64,000 nt of DNA, taken from contig MNCI01006534.1 of the NCBI GenBank assembly GCA_015680685.1, positions 65,480 to 129,479 of the forward strand. The letters are read 5' to 3'. A program made the translations under genes and the position numbers. Every line of letters begins with the position of its first letter. Position 1 is the first letter of the stretch. The notes under the pieces are model-generated. The model ran no database searches. It worked only from the letters and a program-made list of their open reading frames with translations, and was not told the origin of the DNA. Shown piece by piece: positions 34,290 through 45,395 of the stretch. The DNA comes from Gnetum montanum. Its lineage: Eukaryota; Streptophyta; Gnetopsida; Gnetales; Gnetaceae.

Positions 34290-34780
34290 TAACATATCAT
34301 CAACATACAACAACAACACTATAAACTTACCTCAAACATCTCCAAAAAAATACACACAATGGTCCAAATTGTTTCTCTGATAATTCAACTTCTTCATGAA
34401 GGTATCAAACCTTTTATACCACTGCCTAGAGGCTTGTTTCAGACCATATAAGCTCTTTTTCAGTCTGCAAACTAGACCTAAACCTTGTTGTTTTCATACC
34501 CTTCTAGTTGTTTCATGTATATTTCCTCCTCCAAATCTCCATAAAGGAATGTTGTTTTTATGTCAAGTTGTGCCAATTCTAAGTCCATTTAGGCCACCAA
34601 AGATAGCACTAAATATATAGAAGAGTGTGGAAAAAATTTCTTGAAAGTCTATGCCTGGTTTCTGTGCATAGCCTTTCACCACCAACCTGGCCTTGAAACA
34701 TTTTGCCCCATTGGCCTCTATTTTAATTATGTATAGCCGCCTGCACTCCAAGGGTTTTCTCCCTTTTGGCAACTGAACTA
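34290..34780 (-). pseudogene. Copia 1 RT fingers and palm in two or more frames
   Basis: The 34772-34563 frame starts P-K-G-R-K-P-L-E-C-R-R and has F-K-A-R-L-V-V-K-G-Y-A-Q-K-P-G-I-D-F-Q-E. A frameshift leads to S-L-Y-G-L-K-Q-A-S-R-Q-W near 34435 and L-L-L-Y-V-D-D-M-L-I-A near 34300, so the catalytic Y-V-D-D box is intact though the frame is broken around it. Confidence 0.75.
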
Positions 34781-34981
34781 GCTCCCACGTTTGGTTTTGC
34801 TGGAGTGATTCTCATTCATAATTCATAGCTACCTTCCACTTTGCAGCATTAGTGCAGGTCATGGCTTCCTTCATTGTTTCCAGTTCACCACTATCACTGT
34901 AAAGTACATAATTTAGCAAGGGAGAGTACATGTCAGGAGGTCTAGTAGCTCTTGTTGACCTTCTAACCCAATGAGACACAT

Positions 34982-35341
34982 CTACAACTTCTTGTTCATC
35001 ATCTTCTTCTTCATTTCCTTGTTGTCCTCTGTTCTCAGCTTGTTTCCATGTGGTGTACCAGGAGCGGTATGAATGTGCCTAATTCCTTTGCTATTGCAGA
35101 AATCAGCAAATACTTTGGAAGTGTGCTCACCACCATTATCAATTTGCAAACATTTTATTTTCAAACCTGTTTCATTTTCTACTCTTGCAACAAATGTTTT
35201 GAAAACTGAAAACACTTCATCTTTTGATTTCAACATATACACCCAAACCTTTCTTATAAAATCATCTATGAAGGTTACAAAATAAACAGATCCACCAAGA
35301 GAAATGAGATTCATTGGGCCACAAACATTAGAATAGACCAA
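34982..35341 (-). pseudogene. Copia 1 integrase core, truncated
   Basis: 119 codons with F-V-T-F-I-D-D-F, C-L-Q-I-D-N-G-G-E-H and T-A-P-G-T-P-H-G-N. Two Asp of the DDE triad are seen. The third acidic residue lay beyond the point where the copia consensus stops, and what follows is a lysine-rich unrelated stretch. Confidence 0.8.
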
Positions 35342-35458
35342 TTCTAACTTATTTTTCTTTCTGCTGTCCAGATCCCTATGAAAGTTTACTCTCCTAGATT
35401 TTCCAACTAAAAAGTCTTTGCAATCAGTTTGGGCATAAGAAAATATAGGAATGAGAGA

Positions 35459-35941
35459 CTAATTTTGAAGTCCCTTTAAGGCTGCCCAGCCAATGTGTCC
35501 AAGACGTCCATGCCACACTTCAAAACTTTCTGCATCAAAAACTACTACAATAGAGTTGCATGAATATAAGCTGCCCTCCTTCTTTCTTTTTAGAAAGGTC
35601 ATGATTCCCTTGGAAATCCTCCAATGTCCACCTCCACTATTGAAATTCAGACCTGAATCATCTAGCTGTAGAACTGAAATTAGCTTCTTTGTGACTTCAG
35701 GAACATGTCTAACATTATCTATTGTTACCTTTGGCATCTCTGCTTGTTGCAGACTTATACTTCCAATTCCAAGAACTTTTAAAGCTTTTCCATTGGTAGC
35801 ATATACAAAATCAGATTTAACTTCATGATAAGATGTAAAACAAGACTTATCTAGACAAATGTGAAAGGAGGCACCTAAGTCAATCAACCAGATGTCACTG
35901 CTACGTCCATTTGCCACCATTGTACATAGTTCTTGAACCAA
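35459..35941 (-). pseudogene. Copia 1 protease and pre-integrase domain
   Basis: 160 codons. The active-site motif reads W-L-I-D-L-G-A-S-F-H (Ser or Thr of DSG/DTG is Leu). The pre-integrase H-G-R-L-G-H-I-G-W motif is near the end. The changed active site means this copy could not cleave its polyprotein. Confidence 0.8.
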
Positions 35942-36016
35942 GAAACTAACGTTTGCATCAGTTGTACTTACCTCTAATGTTCCTTCTTCTGACTTCTTCT
36001 CCTTTCCATTATCTTT

Positions 36017-36403
36017 CTATGCTTTCCATGCAAAGCAATCCTTCTTCAAATGACCTTTCTTCTTACAAAGCCAATACTCTTGAGTTTGAGTTTTGCCACG
36101 TGAGACACCTCTATTCCTACTTCTCCCCCTACTTGGGAAACGTCTCCTACTTCTCCATCTTTCCTTTGCTACATGAACATTCCCAGATCTAGAAGACTCA
36201 TCTACTCTTCCTTTTGAATCATGAAGCATAGACACAACATGTTCAAATGTCATAAATGAAACACTCATAGAAGTAGTAATAGATGTCACATTTGCAAACC
36301 ACAAATCAGGTAAGAAGTCTAACAGAGCATAGGATTTAAATAAATCTAGAATAACAATTTTATATTTTTCCAACTTATTCAAATTTCCCATCAACTCATC
36401 CAA
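36017..36403 (-). pseudogene. Copia 1 Gag C-terminus with damaged zinc knuckle
   Basis: 128 codons. F-M-T-F-E-H-V-V-S-M-L is followed by an Arg/Ser/Gly-rich linker and Y-W-L-C-K-K-K-G-H-L-K-K-D-C, in which the first knuckle Cys is Tyr. Confidence 0.75.
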
Positions 36404-37834
36404 ATGAAGTTAGCTCAATAGTTGCAACGCTAGATTAAGCACTGGACCACTTGATTTCTGAGCAAGAATGGGAGAATTTTGCTTGCCATGTCAATCCTAT
36501 CTACAAATGCTAGATTCATGGCCCTACATTTCTCCTAGCGGCCCTGCAATGGAAGAGTCTAGGGGGGCACTCGAGGATCATTCTTGCTTTGTTGCAAGCT
36601 ACCAAGCTTGAGCCTACGTTGTGGGTGCACATTGGGACCTACAGCTCAGTCTACGTCCATAGACGACAAGTGGAGGATGCTGCCAACGATCTGCATCAAG
36701 ATAGGCCTCTGAGAAAGATGGGTAGGATATCTAGCCCAGCAGACAGGATCAGGGTAGGATATCTAGCCCAGCAGACAGGATCAAGATCAGTAGCAGCCAC
36801 ATTCGAAGAGAGACAAGGAGGAGGCTGCTTTGCAAGTGTGTTTAGATGAGTGGCAAGAACAAGAGTACCAACAATAGATTCTCGAGAAAGCTATGGAGGA
36901 GGCTACTTTGAGGGCATACACTAAGGAGCGGGAAATTTGGGAAGCTAAGTGGCAGGTGGAGAAGGAGGCCTTCCAAAGGTAGTTGTTGCAAGTCGAGACA
37001 TGGCACCAAGAAATGATTAAGGACTTGCTAGAACAAAAAGTGATGGAGGACATGACAACCAAGGCTACTTTGGAGGACGAGCTCCATAGGTAGCTCAAAC
37101 CCAAAATTCAGCAAGAAGCGCTCAACCGACAAGCATAGGAGCAAGTGGAAGAGATGCAACGGGAAAACAAGCACTTGGAGGATGAAAAACTACAGCGACA
37201 CTAGGACCGCACGCATGAGCATAATGCCACTACTTGGCTACATGAGGAAAAATGTCCCTATGTTACAATGAATATTAATCGTCAGTCTTCTTGATAGGCT
37301 CTCAAGCAATTCATTAGGCAAACCTCCGCTAACTTACATCCATATGGCAAAGGTGACGTGGTGGCACAAGCGTGGAAGGCAAAGACCTTTAAGAATTTTC
37401 AGCAAACCGTGAATTTTGTTGATACCAAGGAACACTGCAACATGCTTGATGTCATTCACTCGTAGTTGCTACCCATGTGTAGATGCTCCCAGCTACCTTG
37501 GCCTATCTAAGGGGTGTGCCCCCTTTTGGGGGTTGCTTTCTGGTTTAGTCTTCCTTTCAGCTGGTCTTCTGAGTTGCTGCCCATTTTGGATCGAGGTGGT
37601 TCAGGCTCGATCATGTCTTGGTTGGGGATTTTGGTAATACTAGGGAGGTTGCCCTATGACTCCTTTCCAATTTTCCATGTGTTGTAGGGATGGACATGTT
37701 TGTTGTTAAGGTGGTATAACCCCGATTTTTGGCATTGGTTACTAACTTGGGGGAGGGACCTCCCCCGAATATGTAGCTCTTTTGTATAGTTCGCATGGCT
37801 TCTTTTAATACATTACCCAAAAGTTTATAAAAAA
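36404..37834 (+). mobile_element. LINE copy G, 5'-truncated (C-terminal extension)
   Basis: It starts within the globular module (decayed: F-L-L-A-A-L-Q-W-K, I-I-L-A-L). A long coiled coil at about 36820-37210 follows (E-A-T-L-R-A-Y-T-K-E-R-E-I-W-E-A-K-W and further heptads) with TAG stops. Then come E-K-C-P-Y-V-T-M-N-I-N, L-K-Q-F-I-R-Q-T-S-A-N-L-H, F-K-N-F-Q-Q-T-V-N-F-V-D, L-D-V-I-H and C-S-Q-L-P. The 3' end is TTAATACATTACCC plus a short poly(A). A 32-bp tandem duplication at 36721-36784 is private to this copy and shifts the frame. Confidence 0.75.
36721..36784. repeat. 32-bp tandem duplication in LINE G
   Basis: GGTAGGATATCTAGCCCAGC plus the following 12 bases occurs twice in direct succession. 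Confidence 0.9.
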
Positions 37835-37939
37835 ATAGTCTACCTAAACAATTAATAACTAAATTAAAGTTGAATGAAATATCAGAATTATCAAACTATT
37901 CATTCAAAATTAACCCTTTTACAAAAAAAAAAGACATTA

Positions 37940-38455
37940 TCAAAAAATCACTAAAAATATAATGTACACACAACGTTAAAACAAAATTCAACCTCTAAAA
38001 CTTAGCTTTACAATGAAGCCTAATATTGTCTACCAAATCCATAACTTGGTGATAAATTTTCCTAACCTAGATTTGCAAAACGTAAACATCATTGAGCAAA
38101 TCCTGACATTTGAATTTTTCAGGATTAGGTAATTCATTGTAAAAAGCTTTGTTTCAATAAATGTCCACATGGACATCCTCTTCTTCCACAAGAAGGAATC
38201 TAAACTCGTCAATAAAAGAAGAAATAGGAGACAACAAGGGATGTAGTAGGATGATGGGTTAATTTTGGAAGCAGTATAGTAATACTTACAATGATAGAAC
38301 CAACCCTTTCTCACAACAAATGAAAATAATAGAGGTTTAGGTTTGGGACTAGGAAACTTAGGAACTTCAAGCTCACTAGCTTAGTCCTAGTCTATTTCTT
38401 CTTCTACTACCTGCTCTCCAGAGCCCCACATTCTCTGCTTGTAAAACATGCAACA
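37940..38455 (-). repeat. Inverted repeat, left arm
   Basis: The reverse complement of about 37940-38455 aligns with 38770-39335. Shared landmarks include CCTTCTTGTGGAAG, TTACCTAA(C/T)CC and GATTTGCT(C/A)A..GATGTTTAC. Read on the minus strand it encodes a broken frame with E-V-P-K-F-P-S-P-K-P-K, F-L-L-V-E-E-E-D, N-E-L-P-N-P-E-K-F-K-C-Q-D-L-L-N-D-V-Y. I do not recognise the protein. Confidence 0.7.
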
Positions 38456-38769
38456 ACTAATTTCCAAATAGGTTCAACATATAGGGTCAATCTTTACAAG
38501 GTGATCTAGGTCTTCTCGAGGAGTACTTTTCCATTTAGGTATAAAATACCTCTCCTAACGAGCCTATCCTATGGGTGAAATGCCTACAAAAAGGTCTTGT
38601 TCTCCTTAAGAGTTTGGACTATAGGTGAGCCCTAGTCTTTTTTGTGCCCCTTCTATCTTTCATACCATTACGTACAATGAAGATAGCAACAAAAAAATGT
38701 TGAAAGATGGACGGTGAGAAAAAAGACCAAGGAATACCAATAGTCCAAATTCTCAAGAAGAACAAGACT

Positions 38770-39335
38770 TCAAAAGGCAAAGAACATAGGGCTATGGAGG
38801 ATGGCCAATAGAAGAAAAAACAAAGTGGGAGCAGGAATAAAGTGGAAGCAGCTAGTAAGCCTGAAGTTCCTAGGTTTCATATCCCATACCTAAGCTTCTA
38901 TCATTCCCATTTGTTGTAACAAAAGTTGATTCTATTATTGTAAGCAGTACTATACTACCCTCGAATCAACCCCTTATCCTACTACACCCTACAATCTCCT
39001 ATTTTCTCTTTTATTGATGAGGATAGATCCCTTCTTGTGGAAGAAAAGGATCTCGGTGAGAACTTACTTAAGTCAAACTTTCTTCAACAAATTACCTAAC
39101 CCTGAGAAATCCAAATGTCAAGGATACTTAACTGAAACTTTCTTCAAAAACTTACCTAATCCTAAGAAATCCAAATGGTAGGATTTGCTAGAAGATGTTT
39201 ACCTCCTTCTGCAAATCCAGGTTGGGAAAACCTATCAACTAGTAGTGGATTTGGCCAACAATATCAAGGTTTCATTAGAAAACTAAACTTTAGAGTTAGT
39301 CTTTTATTTTAACATTAAGTGTATGTATGAGATTT
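38770..39335 (+). repeat. Inverted repeat, right arm
   Basis: This is the plus-strand partner of 37940-38455. The arm contains an extra internal near-duplicate of about 50 bp (AAACTTTCTTCAACAAATTA.. at about 39075 and AAACTTTCTTCAAAAACTTA.. at about 39130). It encodes the matching frame with S-L-L-V-E-E-K-D, L-P-N-P-K-K-S-K-W, D-L-L-E-D-V-Y-L-L-L-Q-I-Q-V-G-K. The central spacer, about 38456-38769, is unique. Confidence 0.7.
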
Positions 39336-39829
39336 TAACCCATTTTTGGTTAACATACAATTTTTTCTAAGTGAGTTTTAATTTTTTTTGTGCTTTAATT
39401 TAGTTATTAATTATTTCTTTTGTTTCTTAATTTATTACTGTTAAAATTTTATTTAAAGTTTGATTTTAAATTTCAAAATACATATATAATTAAGAGATAT
39501 AAATTTCATTTTTGGAATAATTTACTTTATGTTATTTATATAAGTAATTCATTATACTTATAAAATTTTTGCATACAGTCATTAAACTTTACCATTGAGA
39601 CTATTATTGGGTTTTGTACCCATGTGGGAGATGCCTTTAGGCTTTAGTCTCCTAAAACGTGTTTATAAGCTGTTTGTTCGTAATTTGGTCTAAGGCCAAA
39701 TTTATACATCAACAATTTTATATAGAAACTGCAACTTTGAAAACTATTGGCTGCTATCAGTTGGTATGTCATCTTCATGTTGTTGAGTGCCGACTGGGAC
39801 ATGAATGCTGCTAGCTTTTTCTGGGCTGG
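39336..39829. other. AT-rich stretch, no recognised feature
   Basis: Long A/T runs and no plausible coding frame. Confidence 0.5.
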
Positions 39830-41125
39830 AGAGGTGAGCACATGCAATGTAGGGGCCTAAGGTTTCCATCTCTGAATGGACTCTTTCAAAGGCATTGGAA
39901 GTTTCAATGGAAGGTGAAATTGTGTTCTCAAGTTCCAAAGGTCTATGGAATGTCATCACTTCCTCCATGGACGTGTGCCCATGGTGATGGGAGAAAAGTA
40001 TTGATCTCTTCCTTGTTACCCTTCTAGTAGCAAGTGTTTAAATGGGTTGAAAGGTTCCCAATGCAGTTGGGGAATGCATCTAAGGTCAATAGAGTACACT
40101 TTGCTTTTCTAAGGTGCCTACTTCTTCGCCACAAAGTGAATCCTCCAAGGTACTTTCTGGCTTATGTAGAGAAGCAACACCCTACCTAAGACTCTAGATT
40201 GATTTTGGTGTTAGAGGGAGCCGTGAAGTCCTAAATTCAACAAGACAAGGTTCCAAGGTAAGTACCATCTCTACATCCTGCTTCAACAACCAGGTTTAAA
40301 GCTACTTATGTTAAGAGGCTCTTTGCTGAAGGTAAGGGAACTAGCTGCAATGTTGATACTACTACCTTCATTGACAAAATTGAGTACCCTACCCAAAAGG
40401 AAAAGAAGCCAAAGGTGGTCATGAGGAAGGAATTGTAAGAGAGGATGATACTGCTAAAAGGAAAACAACTAAAAAGATCAAGGGGTTAGAGTTGCCAGCT
40501 ACCAAGCAGGTCTAGGCTAGATTGGTGGCAAAATTTGAGTTCCTTTAGCAAGATTTTCAACACAAAATCCAACAAGAAATTTCTAGTGTTACTAAAGAAA
40601 TTGAAATCAGGAGATGGAGATATGTAATTGGAGACAAATTGAGCATGAGATCATCAAGAGACAAGTGGAAGAGTAGGAGCCAGCAGAAGAGCAAGTTTGG
40701 CAATAGCAGGAAGACCAACGATGACAGGAGGAGGCCCAAGCATAGAGATGAAAGGAGGAGGTGATTCACAGAGAAGCCACAATAGAGAGGAAGAGAATGA
40801 CAGAAGTACAGGACCAACAACAATGGAAAGACTGGCTCAGAAAAGCACAGAAGAAGAATGCAAAGAGTTGGCTGAACTTTGGAAAATGTCTATACCATGT
40901 GATAGGACTTGATATTAGGGTTATGAGCCATGAGATTAATGCATGTGTCAGGAAGAAGGCCCTGCTTCTGCCCCCTGATAAGGGGCAGTACCCATCCCCA
41001 AAAGATCAGCAATTGTAGCTAGAAGAACTGAAGAGCCTAAAGGAAGTCTATGGATATATTAAGGATCAGGTAAATCATGTTATAGTTGATGCCTTGCATG
41101 GGGAATTAAAGGAGTTTTGCACATG
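39830..41125 (+). mobile_element. Divergent copy H of the extension module (no RT seen)
   Basis: The globular module is recognisable at about 40050-40230: F-P-M-Q-L-G-N-A-S-K-V-N-R-V-H-F-A-F-L-R, then V-N-P-P-R-Y-F-L-A-Y and S-R-L-I-L-V-L-E. A Gln/Glu/Arg-rich coiled coil at about 40510-40870 follows, then a diverged tail, V-I-V-D-A-L-H-G-E-L-K-E-F-C-T, ending at 41125. A 120-residue linker with D-K-I-E-Y-P-T-Q-K-E-K-K lies between module and coil and is not seen in the other copies. Neither RT nor poly(A) was found, so this could be a separate gene lineage of the same module. Confidence 0.55.
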
Positions 41126-41661
41126 AGCTTTTAGGCCTTTTTCCCAATGATGCGCTTTAGGTTTTGTCAGTTTGTAAAAGGACCAAGTCAACAATTCTTG
41201 GTGTTTAAGGGTCCTTTGGGTTTCTGTGATTGGGGGTTTTCTAGCAAAATGGGAGTTTCAGCTATCCCATAATTTTTCTCTGTTTTTATTGTTGGGTGAA
41301 ATGTTGTTATTGTGGGACAACTCTCTACCCTTGAAGGAGAGGGTCTCAACCCCTCACCTTTGTGCTTTGGTGAGCAAAGAACGCTTACAATAGCAATTCT
41401 CTTCATTAACATTCAACTAAACATGTAAATAGCCTTCAAGAAACAAAAGAAACTTCAGCATCTCATAAATGGTTGGCATTTATCTTTTTGAAGTATCATG
41501 GGGTTTCACATATATGGAAAATTAAGAGGTTGTGTGTGTTTTTTTAAAGAATATGAGAAAAGGTTGTGAGAATGAAAGAATGTGAGAGTAATTGTAAGAA
41601 TCATTGTGAGAATTTGGGTGTGGGGATCCAACTAATAAGCTTACAATAAGAAGAGCTTCAT
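41126..41661. other. Possible 3' UTR of H, then intron sequence
   Basis: T-rich sequence after the H stop resembles the LINE 3' UTRs in composition, but a clear end motif is missing. Nothing else recognised. Confidence 0.4.
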
Positions 41662-41674
41662 AATGAGAGACTGG
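41662..41674. repeat. Target-site duplication, left, LINE J
   Basis: AATGAGAGACTGG (13 bp) at 41662-41674 recurs exactly at 45907-45919. Confidence 0.85.
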
Positions 41675-41711
41675 GAAGACATTTAACAGCCATAATTTAA
41701 CAAGGAAACCG

Positions 41712-42670
41712 ATGAGCGTGAATGCAAAGAGTGCAGGGAGCAGTCCTAGCATGGAGGGGCAGTCATGGAGTGGATGGTGCAAGAAGGGTGCTGCTTGGCG
41801 CTGATGGTGGGTCGAAGGGTTCAACAGGAGAGAACATTGTGGGGGGCTCTAGTGGCAAAGGGGCCAAGACCGGTCAGAAGGGGGTAGGTTAGCACTCTGG
41901 TGTTGGGGGTGTGGAGGAGTGTCTGAGGGAGGACAAAATGATGAGGCTCCGGCTGAAGGCACCCTCCAATGCGGGCCTAAGAACAATGGAGTTGAGTCTC
42001 ATTGGTAACTTCATGTCAGCAGGTGCACCCCCTCCTTTTGACCTGGTTAAGAAATGGATCATCATGCATTGGGGTTTTTGTCCCATGGAGGTATGTTGCC
42101 TCCCAAGTGATCTCTCTTTCTTTGTTTTCCAATCAGTGTAGAATAGAAATGTGGTCTTGATGGGTGGACCATGGTTTTTTGGGGCACAAGGTTTGGCCCT
42201 TACTCATTGTCAGTTGGGGACCCATCTGGATCCGAATTTGTTTTTGAGGGCTCCTATTTGGATCCAGGTGTCCAGTATCTAGTGGGAGCTCTGGACAACA
42301 GAGTTTCTTTGAACCCTTGCTGGTTTCTTCAAGGATTTTATCTCCTTTGACCGCACTACTGACTCCTTGGAAAGGATGGGGTTTGCCAAGTTCTGTGTGT
42401 GGAGGTTACTTTCACCTATGGAATTGGTCCATGAGGTTGTGCTTGACCTTCCCTCAGGGGAGGAAAGGATGATGGTCAAATATGAAAATGTGATTGTAGA
42501 ACCTTAGGCAGCTATGAAGTCTTCTGGGCCTCGACATTGCAACACATGCAGCAAGCCAGGGCAACAAACTGTAGACTGTAAGGTGGATTGGAATGGGCCA
42601 AGCCTAAAGAAAGGGGAAGTGGAATGGACTATGGTAAACCGAAAGGGGAGGCTGCCCAAGGGGCTATCCT
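41712..42670 (+). pseudogene. LINE J ORF1 (DUF4283-like, CCHC knuckle)
   Basis: The first Met is at 41712. Landmarks in order: M-R-L-R-L-K-A-P, T-M-E-L-S-L-I-G-N-F, V-L-M-G-G-P-W-F-F-G, A-P-I-W-I-Q-V, F-A-K-F-C-V-W, L-V-H-E-V-V-L-D-L-P, and the knuckle C-N-T-C-S-K-P-G-Q-Q-T-V-D-C (the His position is Gln). It is broken by frameshifts and stops. It is presumed to have been an RNA-chaperone-like protein that coats the LINE RNA. Confidence 0.7.
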
Positions 42671-43202
42671 AGGATGTGGGGGTCTTAGGGCCCAAAAGGA
42701 TCATGCAGGTGCTGAGCATTGTTGTGGCCATAGCGCATAGGGGGTTGGTGACAAGGTGAATGTGGTTTAGTGGGTGGAAGGTGATCGGATTGAGCCCCAA
42801 AATTTATAGGGAGATTTTGGGGGAGGAGAGTCTCAATCGCCAGCTTCACTGGTCTTGCTTGGGTTGCTGCAATCTCAAGGGTCGTCAAGATCCTTGGGAT
42901 CACCCATCAAGGGTGGAATGTGGTCGACAATGTTTTCTAGTCAAGGGTCAGGAGGTAACGCCACAACCCCCCCCCAACCCCCTCTCTTCTTCTTGGCAGT
43001 TGGATTTCCGTGGTTAGAGGGGGTCCCTTACCCCCCTTGGAGGAGATTACTAAAGAAGGTGTCGTTGAAGAACCTTTCCCGGTTTCGCTTGCTATCAGTT
43101 TGTATGTCCTAAGCCAAAAAGACACAAATGGAGGTTGACTTGAGGGGTACAACTGACCCTCAAGGAGGTGTGCAAAAAACATGTAGCGAGTAGGACATGA
43201 GA

Positions 43203-45395
43203 ATCCTTTCATGGAATTGTAGGGGGCAATGTACTCCCTATAAATGAAATACCCTTAAAGAAATTGTCAATTAGGAAAATTCTGATGTGGTCTGCTTGCA
43301 GGAAACCAAGCTGCTACTGCAGGAGTTTCATTGGCTAAGGTGGTCGGGGTGGCAGGTTCAGGCTATTGCTAGTCAGGGAAGGGTTGGAGGGCTTGCTTTG
43401 CTTTCTCATAGGCATTTCGAGGTCATTGATTGCTCCACGTGGAGCCTTACAGTTCTCCTCATGGATACTGGAATTTGGATAACAAATTTTTATGAAGCTC
43501 AACATTGGAAAGAACAACTGTAGGAGCTCTGGAGGATTGCTTCCTTGGTTCAAGATTAGTGACTATGGATTATTATAGAGGATTTCAATCAATGGCTTTA
43601 TGGGTGGGAGAGGTTTGATGGGGGGCCCAGTACCTCCCAGGAGCTCGAGAGTGCCTACAGTTTCTTGAGGCACATGATCTAGTTGACTTGGAGATTCGTG
43701 GATGTCAATTCACATGGAGTAATTGACAGAAGGGGAGTAAGTGAATCTTGACTAAGATTGATCGTGTTTGGGTCAAATCCCATGTTCTCGTAACAAAAGA
43801 GGTCATGGCAATAGGACAAGAACTGGTGACATCTGATCATAAATCAATTCTTTGTTGTGTTGGTGATGTCTCTATGGGGAAGGTCGCTCCTTTTCACTTC
43901 AAACGCTATTGGGTCCATAAGCCTTGGTTGCAGCCAATGGTGGAGGACATCTCAAGGACATATACACAGAATTTGGAACCCCAAGATTTTCTGAAGCTTG
44001 GGCTGACCCAACTCAAGTAGGCCTTGAGACGGGTCAATGCTAAGGACAAATATTCATTCAAATCTCAGTAGGGGACACTCATGCAATGACTAGCGGAGAT
44101 ACAAATGAAGCAAGAAGCTGGTAAGGATCTGCATGAGGATGAATGTGGGGTCCTTGCCCAACTTCAGGTGGTGGACAGAGAGACTAAGGCTTCTTGGAGG
44201 TAAAGGGGTCGGGCAAGGTGGCTGAAAGAAGGTGACAGGAACACACATTTTTTCTTTGCAGTTGCTATGTCTACAAAATTATCTAAGAAAATTCAGTCTC
44301 TCCTTTTAGAGATAGGAAATTATTAGTGATCAACATGTTGCTCAAACTTTGATGGATTTCTAATCTAACATTTGGAAGAGGAGGCCGATGAGGCCTCTAT
44401 CTGTTCCTATCGATCATGTTCTATAGGAGGATAACTGTCATCTCTTGGCCCCTTTCTCCATGGGGAAGTTACAAGAGGAGTTGAGTTCCATGCAACTAGG
44501 TAGGGCACCAAGACCAGATGGGTGGCCAATGGAATTTTTTAGCATTTTCATAGATATCCTTGGGAAGAATATTCTAGATGTGCTCAACGATATGTTGAGA
44601 TGGCAACAACTGCATGGGGAAATCAACTGTGCTCATATCATGCTAATACCGAATTCAAATCACTCTACGGAACCTTCGCACTTCCGACCAATTGGGGTTT
44701 GCAATACCCTTCTCCATCTTTTCTCAAAAATGCTTGTGGCAAGGATGGGGCCTTTGATGCCAAGATTGGTAGGACCCAATAAGGTAGGTTTTATTCAAGG
44801 CAGCCAAATTCAAGACCAAATCTTGTTGATGCAGGAGGTTCTACATTCTTTGTGATAGTCACGATATCTAGGTATGTGCCTTAAATTAGATATCTCTAAA
44901 GCCTATAAAACTATCTTGGGAGGCACTGGAGGAGATTATGTTGAGGAAAGGTTTCCACCCAGATTTTGTAAAGCTTTGCATATCCATTTAGACTTCCGAG
45001 GCTTTTTCTTTAGATCTAGATGGGAAGTTGTGGGGGTTCTCCTCTCCGAGTAGGGGGTTAAGATAGGGAAACCCCTTGTCCCCCTACCTTTTTATTCTAG
45101 TTACAGACACTCTATAGGAATATTGTGAGGTGGAGGGGGTTTAGGGGTTGGAGATTGTGGGGGTTAGGTGCATAGTTGAGCACTACGCAGATGACACTAT
45201 TATGTTCTCCCAGGCGACAGTTCCCCAAGCTATGGTGATCAATCGAGCATTGAAGTGTATGGCTATAGAGATTGGTTTGGAAATCAATAGAGGTAAGCCT
45301 GTTGCTCACTTGCTGAACACCTCAACCAAGGTGAACGGGTTGATCTTGCAAAATTTGGGGGTTTTACCTGAATCACATGAGAACTTGTACTTGGG
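43203..45395 (+). pseudogene. LINE J ORF2: APE endonuclease and reverse transcriptase
   Basis: ORF2 opens M-R-I-L-S-W-N-C-R-G at about 43197-43230. C-L-Q-E-T-K-L-L follows near 43300, I-I-E-D-F-N-Q (G-D-F-N with Gly to Glu) near 43577, K-I-D-R-V-W and T-S-D-H-K-S near 43830, and R-A-R-W-L-K-E-G-D-R-N-T-H-F-F near 44215. RT: G-R-A-P-R-P-D-G-W (44510), G-F-I-Q-G-S-Q-I-Q-D-Q-I-L, K-L-D-I-S-K-A-Y, G-L-R-(TAG)-G-N-P-L-S-P-Y-L-F (45056 on) and V-E-H-Y-A-D-D-T-I-M-F (about 45172-45210). The catalytic Y-A-D-D is intact. Confidence 0.8.

Larger units (their letters stand above)
33302..36403 (-). mobile_element. Copia element 1, internal region (gag end, PR, IN, RT, RH)
   Basis: Minus-strand order: gag C-terminus (36403-36017), protease and pre-integrase (35941-35459), truncated integrase core (35341-34982), RT in pieces (34772 to about 34290), RNase H frame (34203-33355), polypurine tract and 3' LTR. 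The 5' LTR and most of gag are missing beyond 36403, where LINE G starts. The integrase C-terminus is deleted after A-P-G-T-P-H-G-N. Confidence 0.85.
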
